Origin: JAICIG01 sp035532215
Lineage (GTDB): Bacteria; Planctomycetota; Planctomycetia; Pirellulales; JAICIG01
Length of the DNA stretch: 7,096 nucleotides
Direction of reading: 5' to 3'
Assembly (NCBI GenBank): GCA_035532215.1
Contig: DATKRK010000362.1
Span: forward strand, 1 to 7,096
Part shown: positions 1 to 5,973 of the stretch, in pieces
Numbering within the stretch: the stretch's first letter is position 1
Layout: every line of letters begins with the position of its first letter
Translations under genes and position numbers: made by a program
The notes under the pieces: model-generated
Told to the model about the DNA's origin: nothing
Database searches by the model: none
The model's input: the letters and a program-made list of their open reading frames with translations, nothing else

Positions 1-56
1 TTAGGCGGCGGAGTTTTTGGGTCATCCATTTCAGCAAGTGACTGCGCCGCGATCAT
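1..56 (-). CDS. Possible N-terminus of a gene running off the left edge
   Basis: An ATG at 54-56 opens a minus-strand frame with no stop to the window edge (18 codons, beginning MIAAQSLAEMDDPKTPPP). It lies 34 nt after the AhpD-like gene on the same strand, so it could be the next operon member. The same frame is open further upstream, to an ATG at 107 that would overlap the AhpD-like gene by 17 nt. I see no Shine-Dalgarno sequence before either ATG. The fragment is too short to assign a family, and the frame may be open by chance. Confidence 0.25.
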   Translation of the reverse strand, partial: MIAAQSLAEMDDPKTPPP

Positions 57-90
57 GCAGTTTACAAGAAGGCGAGCGCGAGGCCGATGG

Positions 91-678
91 TCACGATGGC
101 CGCGCATCGTTGGCTTCGCGGACGTCGGCCGGCGGCGACCACTCTGCCGCGGCGAAAGGCTCGTCGACCTGGGTGTGGACGATGTGGTTCGTATAGTTCG
201 ACAAAGTCTTCATCCCCACCCCGAGGACGACTTCCAGAACCTGCTCGGGCGCGAAATCTGCTGCCAGAAACGCGGAAATGGATGCCTCCGCGGGCCATCC
301 TCGGCGAGCGACCAGTTCGGCCGCCAAGACACGGAGAGCTTCCAGCCGCGGATGATCGATCGGGCGGCCGTTCCGTATCGCTTCCACAACGTCGTCGGGA
401 ACGTGCTGCATCTTCGCGATGACGCTGTGAGCCGCGACGCAGTAACTGCACTCGTTGGCCGCGCTCGCAGCCAGCAACACGACCTGTTGTTCGGCGGCGG
501 AGAGCGACGTGCGGCTGAACTGTTCCGTGACTTGCAGATAGGCGCGAAGCAGAGGCGGCGCGTTCGCCATCGTGCTCAACAGATTAGGCACGAACCCATA
601 TCGCGACTGCACCGCACGCAAATCGCCTTGTGCGGTCGCGGGGGCCGAGTCGATCGAACGAGGCTTGAGATCCAACAT
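91..678 (-). CDS. AhpD-like / carboxymuconolactone decarboxylase-family protein, third gene of arsenosugar operon
   Basis: A 195-residue all-helical AhpD/CMD-family protein. The redox motif is ECSYCVAAH: Cys77 and Cys80 spaced CxxC, with His84 four residues on, as in AhpD-type alkylhydroperoxidases, which use this Cys pair and His to reduce peroxides. The second Glu commonly seen about 12 residues before the first Cys appears to be Gln65, though Glu63 is close. The start is set by GGGAGGA (685-691), 6 nt upstream of ATG. The gene begins 15 nt after the arsS stop, so it is almost certainly cotranscribed with arsM and arsS. Arsenosugar loci often carry a peroxidase-like AhpD relative; at 195 residues this one seems longer than the short version I remember, so it may be a different subfamily. 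Likely role: thiol redox partner or oxidant protection (inference). The substrate is unknown. Confidence 0.9.
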   Translation of the reverse strand: MLDLKPRSIDSAPATAQGDLRAVQSRYGFVPNLLSTMANAPPLLRAYLQVTEQFSRTSLSAAEQQVVLLAASAANECSYCVAAHSVIAKMQHVPDDVVEAIRNGRPIDHPRLEALRVLAAELVARRGWPAEASISAFLAADFAPEQVLEVVLGVGMKTLSNYTNHIVHTQVDEPFAAAEWSPPADVREANDARPS

Positions 679-693
679 ACAGCTTCCTCCCAG

Positions 694-1746
694 TTATCCC
701 TGAATTTGTCCCGCGCAGCTCGACCCCGCTCCGGCCGTGCAGCCGAAGCAGTGGCGCCCGGTTGCGATCCGGCGCTGGACCAGTCGAGCAAGCGCCGCGT
801 CGTCGAGATCGCGAAGATTGCGCGGTTGATCGGGCGCCAGGCCGAGTTCGAGCATCTGGTTGAAATCGCAATCGTACAGGTTTCCGAGCCAATCCACCGA
901 GAGTGTCGTCCGGCACATCAGCCCTTCCACGGTCGTGGGATTGAACGCTTCAACCAGTTTTTCCAGATACTCTTCGAGTTTTTGCTGCCGCAGCAGATCG
1001 ACCAAAAACCGGCTGATGGGCATGTTCGTGATCGTGTACAGCCGAGTGAACTCAACCCCATGCCGCTTGCGCAACTCTCGCCGATAATCGACCTCCAGTT
1101 TATGCTGCGGCGGCGGCAACGACGGTCCAAGCGGGTTATAGACCAGCGCGAGCGTCAACGAAGATCCCGGCAGGCCGTAGCCGAGCTCGTTCAGCCTGTG
1201 CAAGGCCTCGATCGAGCGCTGAAACGCGCGATCTCCCCGTTGCCGATCGACATTCTCCTGCAGATAGCAAGGCAGCGAGGCGACCACTTCCACCTGGCGG
1301 TCGGCCAGGAATTCCGGCAGATCTTCGAAACCCGGAGCGACCAGGATCGTCAGATTGCAACGATCGATCACGCGCCGACCGAGCCGTCGCGCTTCGGTCG
1401 CCAGCCAGCGGAAGTTCGGGTTCATTTCCGGCGCCCCGCCCGTGATGTCGAGCGTGGGAATGCCGGCTCGCCGCAGCAAATCGATGCACGCCTCGGCCGT
1501 TTCCCGCGACATGCTCTCGCGCCGATCGGGGCCGGCGTCGACGTGGCAGTGCCGGCAGGTTTGATTGCAGACTTTGCCAAGGTTGATCTGCAGCGTCTCG
1601 ATGCCGCAGGCGCTCAGGGCTGCAATGCCCTGGCCGTCGAGCGCCTGCGAAAAGCTCGCGACGCCCTCGCACGACTCGAGTATTCGACGCTGCTCGGCCG
1701 CAGCCGCCAAGCGATTGTGTTGACGGGCCAGCGTGAGTTCAACCAT
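694..1746 (-). CDS. arsS: Arsenosugar biosynthesis radical SAM protein ArsS
   Basis: A 350-residue radical SAM enzyme. The [4Fe-4S]-binding CxxxCxxC is Cys60-Cys64-Cys67 (CNQTCRHCHVDAGP), followed by a TGGAPEMNP segment typical of SAM binding. The C-terminal Cys-rich (DUF3641-type) half holds Cys278, Cys293 (LYDCDFNQ) and a terminal CFGCTAGAGSSC (Cys333, Cys336, Cys344), which is diagnostic for this family. Known role of the family: transfer of a 5'-deoxyadenosyl group from SAM to dimethylarsinous acid, forming the precursor of oxo-arsenosugars; the protein is cytoplasmic and acts after ArsM. The ATG follows AAAGGA by 6 nt. The gene starts 32 nt downstream of arsM and is followed 15 nt later by the AhpD-like gene. 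Length and motifs look complete. Some family members are, as I recall, associated with selenocysteine; here all visible positions are Cys. Confidence 0.95.
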   Translation of the reverse strand: MVELTLARQHNRLAAAAEQRRILESCEGVASFSQALDGQGIAALSACGIETLQINLGKVCNQTCRHCHVDAGPDRRESMSRETAEACIDLLRRAGIPTLDITGGAPEMNPNFRWLATEARRLGRRVIDRCNLTILVAPGFEDLPEFLADRQVEVVASLPCYLQENVDRQRGDRAFQRSIEALHRLNELGYGLPGSSLTLALVYNPLGPSLPPPQHKLEVDYRRELRKRHGVEFTRLYTITNMPISRFLVDLLRQQKLEEYLEKLVEAFNPTTVEGLMCRTTLSVDWLGNLYDCDFNQMLELGLAPDQPRNLRDLDDAALARLVQRRIATGRHCFGCTAGAGSSCAGQIQG

Positions 1747-1778
1747 TGAACATCCTTTTGTCTCAGATCACTTGGCGC

Positions 1779-2957
1779 TTAACAGCATGGACCGTCGGCG
1801 TCGCAGCATGGTCCCGCTTGCTCGGTCGTCGCGCGGTATTCGGCGCCTTTGGTTTCGCGCGGATTGCGAAGCTTGCTGCGTCGGCAGTCGAAGTCGGCCG
1901 CTTCCGCCAACGGAACCTCGATCCGCGGTTCGATGCCGTCGAACAAACCCGCATACGGCCGCTCGAGCAACAGCCGATACGTCTTGTCGCACACAGCCGT
2001 GCGGGCGCCGCGCAGGTACACATGGCCATCGTCATCCTCGACTCGTTTGAACGGACCGCGATAAATCACCGCCTGGTTTCGTTCCAGGCAAGGCCCCTGC
2101 TTCCCCTTGTGGGCCACGACCGTCAGCGAGCGGAATTCGATCCCTTCGACCGTCCGCCAGGGCTCGCGTTGCCGCTTGACGACTTCAATTCCGTGAAAAC
2201 CGGCGGCTTCGAAGGCCGCTAGGAACCGATCCTCGCGAAACGCCCCCGAGATGCAGCCGGACCACAACGCGGGGTCGCGCTGCAGGCGCTCTGGCACGTC
2301 CTCATCGGAAACGATGTCGCTGATGGCGGCCCGGCCGCCTGGGCTGAGCACGCGATAAATCTCCGCCAACAGTTGCGTCCGATCCTGCTGGCGCACCAGA
2401 TTCAGGACGCAGTTCGAAACCACGCAATCGACGGAATCGTCGGCGATCATGGGCTGCTCGCGACGCAGGCGTTCCTCTAGGTTTCGCAGCGCCAGCCAAC
2501 TCGCCGGGTCGTGTACCGGATGCTGCGTCAACTCGCGGGCGAGCAGGTCGAGATCGAGTTTCAGGTCCTGAATCAAACCATAGCGGAAGTCGACGTTGCT
2601 GAATCCAAGGCGGTCTGCGACGGATTGCTGGTGCTTGCGCGCCAACTCCAGCATTTCTCGATTGCAATCCACGCCGACGACCCGCCCTCGCTTGCCGACG
2701 ATTTGCGCGAGGATGTAACACAGCTTCCCGCCGCCGGAGCCAAGATCGAGAACCGTTTCGCCTTCACGGGTGTAGGGCGTGGGATCGCCGCAGCCGTAAT
2801 CCCGCTGGAGAATCTCCTCGGGAATTACGGAAAGAAAGTCAGCGGCGTATTCGACGGGGCAACAGAGCGCCTCCTCGCGCCGCTGAGCCGCCGCCGCGTA
2901 GCGGCGGTACACGGAGTCTTCGGTCGTAGCGGTCTTCGTGACATTTCGTTCCGGCAT
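1779..2957 (-). CDS. arsM: Arsenite S-adenosylmethyltransferase ArsM (arsenosugar type)
   Basis: A 392-residue class I SAM methyltransferase. The SAM-binding motif is VLDLGSGGGKLC (residues 69-80), with the acidic loop VVGVDCN at 94-99. Candidate arsenic-binding cysteines are Cys56 (DYGCGDP), Cys183 (SNCVLNL) and Cys235 (LWSGCISGA), at positions corresponding to the conserved Cys of ArsM enzymes. Cys32-Cys33 add an N-terminal vicinal pair. Role: stepwise methylation of As(III) to the dimethyl form used by ArsS. A further ATG lies in frame at 3021-3023, but the start at 2957 is preferred because AAAGGA sits 7 nt upstream and homology-like sequence begins just after. The roughly 110-residue C-terminal region beyond the methyltransferase core ends in GPCCDADGPCC, two vicinal Cys pairs that could bind or hand over arsenic. 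First gene of the operon. Confidence 0.94.
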   Translation of the reverse strand: MPERNVTKTATTEDSVYRRYAAAAQRREEALCCPVEYAADFLSVIPEEILQRDYGCGDPTPYTREGETVLDLGSGGGKLCYILAQIVGKRGRVVGVDCNREMLELARKHQQSVADRLGFSNVDFRYGLIQDLKLDLDLLARELTQHPVHDPASWLALRNLEERLRREQPMIADDSVDCVVSNCVLNLVRQQDRTQLLAEIYRVLSPGGRAAISDIVSDEDVPERLQRDPALWSGCISGAFREDRFLAAFEAAGFHGIEVVKRQREPWRTVEGIEFRSLTVVAHKGKQGPCLERNQAVIYRGPFKRVEDDDGHVYLRGARTAVCDKTYRLLLERPYAGLFDGIEPRIEVPLAEAADFDCRRSKLRNPRETKGAEYRATTEQAGPCCDADGPCC

Positions 2958-2964
2958 TCCGGTT

Positions 2965-2972
2965 TCCTTTCC
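2965..2972 (-). promoter_or_regulatory. Ribosome binding site of arsM
   Basis: GGAAAGGA on the minus strand ends 7 nt before the ATG at 2957. It decides between that ATG and the in-frame upstream ATG at 3023, which would place this Shine-Dalgarno sequence inside the coding region. Confidence 0.7.
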
Positions 2973-3014
2973 AGGCGACGAAGCGGAGATTTCAAATCGT
3001 ACAATCCTATCTCC

Positions 3015-3031
3015 CTCTCCCACGAGGAGAG
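3015..3031 (-). repeat. Short inverted repeat in arsM leader
   Basis: CTCTCC-CACGA-GGAGAG forms a 6 bp stem with a 5 nt loop, about 60 nt upstream of the arsM start. No T-run follows on either strand, so it is not a typical terminator. It may be a leader hairpin or chance. Confidence 0.35.
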
Positions 3032-3072
3032 ACGCAATCCCTACATGTTACCTTTCCATCGCCGGCGATCTC

Positions 3073-3088
3073 TGTGAAATCGCACACA
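3073..3088. promoter_or_regulatory. Crp-type dyad TGTGA-N6-ACACA (candidate operator 1)
   Basis: TGTGA at 3073-3077 and ACACA at 3084-3088 are separated by AATCGC. Read on the minus strand it is TGTGT-N6-TCACA, one mismatch from the Crp consensus TGTGA-N6-TCACA. It lies in the divergent region between arsM and the membrane-protein gene and is preceded by GGCGATCT (3064-3071). A Crp/Fnr-family gene is present in this window. Confidence 0.4.
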
Positions 3089-3147
3089 CTTGCAACCAGG
3101 CGAGCCGTTCGCTTGCGCAGCAAGCCGCGGCTTTGAAATGGGCGATC

Positions 3148-3163
3148 TGTGAGCCAGCCCACA
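3148..3163. promoter_or_regulatory. Crp-type dyad TGTGA-N6-CCACA (candidate operator 2)
   Basis: TGTGA at 3148-3152 and CCACA at 3159-3163 are separated by GCCAGC, within a larger TCTGTG/CACAGA inverted repeat (3146-3165). Its centre is exactly 75 bp from the first dyad, and it too is preceded by GGCGATC (3141-3147). It could instead be part of a dispersed intergenic palindrome. Confidence 0.4.
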
Positions 3164-3236
3164 GAGGGCGTCGCGCGGCGAATGCTAGCGTGGCGAAAGT
3201 CACGCAGAAATCATCGGCGTTCGAGGGAGCTTCAGC

Positions 3237-3710
3237 ATGTCGAGCAATAAGAAACGACTGGCGGCCATCATCGCCGGCGTGGGGACTTGGGCCGCGGCGC
3301 TGTATGGCGCGTTGGCCATCAGCCAATTTCACGGCGACTGGGGGCACGGCGTTTGCGGCCCTTGGGGCTGCGGACCGCCGGCGCAGGCGCTGGTTTCCTG
3401 CCATCTTTTTTGGGTCGTGCTGCTCGTCCTGCCCCTGTGCCTCGTCAGCGCCCATAGTACGACTGCCTCGCTGCGCCGAATCGGACTGGGCCTGCTGCTC
3501 GGCGGCGTCTTCGGTCTGTTCGCGGTGGCGGTTTGGCAAGCCGTTGTGTGGCTGCCCGCCGTCCAAGGATGGTCCCGCAGTTACTTCCTCCAGCGATACC
3601 TGTTCACGTTAGCGACGCTCGTCGAGGCGCCGATCGCGCAAATCTCGCTGGCCGGCGCGGTGCTGTGGCGAATCGCGAGACTGCGACAGGACAAGCCGAC
3701 CGCCTATTGA
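3237..3710 (+). CDS. Small four-helix membrane protein of unknown function
   Basis: A 157-residue protein with four predicted membrane segments, at about residues 8-28, 50-70, 82-106 and 121-145. The first loop is His/Gly/Trp-rich and carries GVCGPWGCGPP (Cys40, Cys45), with a further Cys55 at the head of helix 2. This loop looks conserved-motif-like and I associate it with planctomycete hypothetical proteins (memory, not a search). Arg/Lys at the N-terminus (NKKR) and the charged tail RIARLRQDK place both ends in the cytoplasm, so the Cys loop would face outward and could bind metal or form a disulfide. GAGGGAG (3223-3229) lies 7 nt before the ATG. It is divergent from arsM and convergent with the thioredoxin-like gene, overlapping it by 7 nt. 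No function can be assigned. Confidence 0.8.
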   Translation: MSSNKKRLAAIIAGVGTWAAALYGALAISQFHGDWGHGVCGPWGCGPPAQALVSCHLFWVVLLVLPLCLVSAHSTTASLRRIGLGLLLGGVFGLFAVAVWQAVVWLPAVQGWSRSYFLQRYLFTLATLVEAPIAQISLAGAVLWRIARLRQDKPTAY

Positions 3711-4138
3711 CGGCCCGCCGCGGGGGCGCCTTTGACCGCCTTGTCGAGGAACCGCTGGAACTCGGCGGGCGACTGAAAGCCCTCTTTGAATGCCGCCACT
3801 TTCCGGTCGGGCATCACGACCAGCACCGTGGGAAACGCCCGCACTCCAAGCTGCTCCATCAATTGCGGACGCTGTTCGCCGTCGATCGCCAGCGCGGCGA
3901 ACGAACGATTGACCTTCTCGACGACCGACGGATCGCGAAACGTTTTACGGTGCATCAAGGCGCAATAGTGGCAACTGGGGGCTGTCACGAAAACGATCAC
4001 AGGCCGCCTCGTCGAAGCGGCGCGCTGCAAGGTCTTGGCCTCGTCGGTTTGCCATTCGATTTCGGCGGCGTCGAGCCGTGAAGCCAGCAACGCCGCAACG
4101 CCGACCGCCAAGAACAAGGTCCGGTTTTCAATTCGCAT
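3704..4138 (-). CDS. Secreted thioredoxin-fold protein
   Basis: A 144-residue protein with a signal peptide (hydrophobic core LFLAVGVAALLAS, likely cleavage after SRLDA at about residue 24), followed by a single thioredoxin fold. The active site is APSCHYCALM (Cys56, Cys59), and the cis-Pro loop is VRAFPTV (Pro103). The sequence TFRDPSVVEKVN after the CxxC and the compact length fit the thioredoxin_7/DUF255-like branch of exported disulfide reductases. The start at 4138 is chosen because AGGAG sits 7 nt upstream and the signal peptide begins there; a longer in-frame start at 4186 adds only Gly/Asn/Arg-rich sequence. It lies 176 nt downstream of the Sec-redoxin gene on the same strand and may serve as its electron donor outside the cytoplasm (inference). 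Its stop overlaps the end of the convergent membrane-protein gene. Confidence 0.87.
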   Translation of the reverse strand: MRIENRTLFLAVGVAALLASRLDAAEIEWQTDEAKTLQRAASTRRPVIVFVTAPSCHYCALMHRKTFRDPSVVEKVNRSFAALAIDGEQRPQLMEQLGVRAFPTVLVVMPDRKVAAFKEGFQSPAEFQRFLDKAVKGAPAAGRQ

Positions 4139-4145
4139 GGTTCGT

Positions 4146-4151
4146 CTCCTG
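4146..4151 (-). promoter_or_regulatory. Ribosome binding site of thioredoxin-fold gene
   Basis: CAGGAG on the minus strand, 7 nt before the ATG at 4138, fixes that start over the upstream in-frame ATG at 4186. Confidence 0.7.
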
Positions 4152-4314
4152 AAGTGATTGCTGTTGGCGGCGCCGCCGGCATCCAAGCGGGCGAAACGCG
4201 TCGCACGCTCCCTTGAATCGGAATTGCCGGGCGGCGGGCTGCGTGAATCCGTTCACAGTCGAAACGGCAGCGAGGCGAATCGCGAACCTTGTCGTTCAGA
4301 CTTGCCGCCGGCGC

Positions 4315-5424
4315 TCAATCGAGCTTCTTGAGTTCCGCGAGGATTTCGCCGGGCGATGGCCGATCGGCGAAACTCGTGGCGCGGCGGACGTAGCGGATGA
4401 CGCCGGCGCGGTCGATGAGGAATGTTGCGGGACGGTTGCTGAGCTCCGTGTGGATCCGCATCTGAAAGGCCACGCCATAGGCGGCGCTCACGATCTGCCC
4501 GGGATCGTTGAGCAGCGGATAATTGACGTCGTCCGCGCGCAGCCCCACTTCCTTGAGCAAGCGTTTTGCCGCCCACGACTCGTGCGGGTCGACGACGAGC
4601 AATTGGGCTCCGGCAGCCTCGAGGTCGGCGATCTTGTCGCGCAACTGCGCGAGCTGACCATGGCAGACCGGTCACGTATCGCCGTAGATGAAGACCAAGA
4701 CTACGGCCTTTTGACCGCGAAACTGGCTCAGGCGAAGCGTTTTGCCGTCGAGACTCGCGAGTTCGAAATCGGGCGCCGGTTGGTTCAACTTCGCCGAGTC
4801 GATTTGATCCGCATTCCATTTGACCAGTTTCCTGATCGCGTCGGCCGAAAGCCGTTCTCCCTTGCGGTCCAGCGCATAGCCGAGATGAAGCTTGACGTCG
4901 CGGTTCTTTTCGGTTTTCGCCAGATTCTCCAACTCCGCGGCCAGGCTTCCGGCCTGTCCCGACATGCCTAGGGAATCGATGGCATACAGCCTGACGGCGG
5001 CGTCGGCGTCTTGCGTCGCCGCATCGAGCAAAGCGTCGCGGGGAATTTTGGCGCCAAGATAACCGAGCGACTCGGCGGCCAAGATGCGTGTCGGAGCGTC
5101 GGGAGCGCGAAGCGCCTTGAGAAGCGCTTCGCTCGCGTCCGAACCGGCGGCCGCCAGCGCTTGCCGGGCCCGCCAACGCGACTGCCAGCCGACGTCGTCG
5201 AGCGGACGCAAATAAGCGGCGGGCCGCGCCGGCGGCTTGGGCGCCCATGCCGCTTCATCCCACTGCCGGCCAATTTGCGCCAGCCATTCGGCGGGAGAGC
5301 GTCGAGGCTCCGCGGCCTCGGCAAAACAACTCACGGTTAATGTTGCGGCAGCGGTCAGACTGGCGAGGAAGGGCAGGCGAGCCACGACTTTTCTCCAAAC
5401 CGATATTCCCAATGCGCTCGACAT
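4315..5424 (-). CDS. Secreted HEAT-repeat/peroxiredoxin-like selenoprotein (UGA at 4672-4674 read as Sec251)
   Basis: Read through one in-frame TGA at 4672-4674, this is a single 369-residue protein. Residues 1-37 form a signal peptide (RKVVARLPFLASL..., likely cleavage after FAEA). Residues about 80-200 are HEAT-like helical repeats (WRARQALAAAG, RILAAESLGYLG, VRLYAIDSLGMSG). Residues 215-369 form an AhpC/TSA-redoxin domain: PAPDFELASLDGK, VVLVFIYGDT-U251-PVC254, cis-Pro332 (NRPATFLIDRAGVIRY), then RPSPGEIL. The TGA falls exactly where the first Cys of CPxC belongs, frame and domain continue unbroken on both sides, and a SECIS-like hairpin follows. I infer a selenocysteine UxxC thiol/peroxide oxidoreductase outside the cytoplasm. 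The start is 1 nt after the stop of the upstream HC2 gene, suggesting translational coupling; the Shine-Dalgarno is weak. The alternative is a nonsense mutation or sequencing error of TGC. The final stop is also TGA, but the fold ends naturally there. Confidence 0.85.
4637..4652 (-). promoter_or_regulatory. Candidate bacterial SECIS hairpin
   Basis: On the minus strand UCGCGC-AGUU-GCGCGA forms a 6 bp perfect stem with a 4 nt loop, starting 19 nt and with its loop starting 25 nt after the UGA. As I recall the bacterial SECIS rules: loop of 3-14 nt, stem of 4-16 bp, loop 16-37 nt from the UGA, and a G in the first two loop positions. This hairpin meets all of them (second loop base is G). It lies inside the coding region, as bacterial SECIS elements do. 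Confidence 0.6.
4655..4674 (-). repeat. Inverted repeat containing the UGA codon
   Basis: UGACC (4674-4670) pairs with GGUCA (4659-4655) around a 10 nt loop that starts GGUC. The UGA itself sits in the stem. It is too close to the UGA to be the canonical SECIS loop, but may stack on the hairpin downstream. Confidence 0.4.
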
Positions 5425-5425
5425 C

Positions 5426-5908
5426 TTAATTCCCGCGGAGATTTACGACGAGCGCCGCCAACGCAGTTTGCTCACGAACCGGCATGTCCGGGGCCATTGA
5501 GATGCTTCGACCATCGATAACGCCGCCAATCGGATGGGGAATGCTCGACGTGGCTGCAGGCGCGCCCTGCTGCATTTGCTTCATCAGCACTCCGCAATCT
5601 GGGCAACGGGCCAGATGCTGCCCGACGCGCTTCTCGATATCGGGGGGCAGCGCGTGCGCTATGTAATCGGGCATGAATTTATGCACCTCGCGGCAACTGA
5701 TCCCGCCAAAGTGGAATTCCCGATTCTCGTGAACGCGGGACGACATGTAGACGCCGCCCCAGGCGACCAGCAACAGCGTCAAGCCGACGGCTAGCGCGCG
5801 ATTCACCGCCTCGTGTCGCCGGCGGCGCTTCGGCAGGCGCACGGTGCGGCCCAGCAGCCCGGGCGGGCACGGTTGCCATTCGTCGGATTGGTTCGTTTCT
5901 TTTTTCAT
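5426..5908 (-). CDS. Single-pass membrane protein with zf-HC2 (anti-sigma-type) domain
   Basis: A 160-residue protein. Residues 1-35 are polar and end in KRRRRHE; about 36-56 form one membrane helix (NRALAVGLTLLLVAWGGVYM). Residues 71-112 form a zf-HC2 zinc-binding domain: ISCREVHKFMPDYI, then HLARCPDC, giving the His98-x3-Cys102-x2-Cys105 signature plus Cys72. About 50 disordered residues follow. In classic ZAS anti-sigma factors the zinc domain is N-terminal and cytoplasmic; here the basic segment precedes the helix, so the zinc domain should face outward. No sigma factor gene is adjacent. The gene sits directly downstream of a Crp-type dyad and 1 nt upstream of the Sec-redoxin gene, so it is probably the first gene of that operon. 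No clear Shine-Dalgarno. It might sense redox or metal state, or hold a partner at the membrane (inference). Confidence 0.8.
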   Translation of the reverse strand: MKKETNQSDEWQPCPPGLLGRTVRLPKRRRRHEAVNRALAVGLTLLLVAWGGVYMSSRVHENREFHFGGISCREVHKFMPDYIAHALPPDIEKRVGQHLARCPDCGVLMKQMQQGAPAATSSIPHPIGGVIDGRSISMAPDMPVREQTALAALVVNLRGN

Positions 5909-5948
5909 GGCAGGTCTTTGCCGAGCGAGGCTCTTCGTTGCCTCTTTG

Positions 5949-5954
5949 ATTATC
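5949..5954 (-). promoter_or_regulatory. Candidate -10 element GATAAT
   Basis: GATAAT on the minus strand predicts transcription start near 5942 and a leader of about 34 nt before the HC2 gene. No good -35 hexamer is present at the right spacing, as expected for an activator-dependent promoter. The dyad at 5974-5993 overlaps the -35 region. Confidence 0.5.
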
Positions 5955-5973
5955 GCTTCCAGAGCTTGTTAAG

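Noticed and set aside
33..93. Read-through of the TGA stop of the AhpD-like gene as a second Sec codon
   Set aside because: Only 19 codons follow to the next TGA, with no UxxC-type motif and no SECIS-like hairpin.
55..1749. 564-codon plus-strand open frame
   Set aside because: It lies antisense to arsS and the AhpD-like gene, both with clear family motifs and ribosome binding sites. The translation is Arg/Gln-rich without recognisable motifs, as expected of an antisense frame in high-GC DNA.
4166..4177. GGCGGCGCCGCC 12 bp palindrome upstream of the thioredoxin gene
   Set aside because: Such palindromes arise easily in GC-rich, Gly/Ala-codon-like sequence; there is no partner repeat or T-run to give it a role.
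3997..4317. Read-through of the final TGA of the selenoprotein gene
   Set aside because: The frame stays open for about 106 codons, but the redoxin fold ends naturally at LKKLD and the extension runs into the thioredoxin gene in a different frame.
4315..4644. Separate 109-residue gene with a TTG start
   Set aside because: It is the C-terminal part of the redoxin fold, in the same frame as the upstream part, with no ribosome binding site. It lacks the redox motif and the first strands of the fold, so it could not stand alone.
4213..5248. Long alternative frames on both strands over the redoxin gene (plus 4213-4971, minus 4253-5248)
   Set aside because: Low-complexity Arg/Ala-rich translations with no motifs, overlapping a well-supported coding region.
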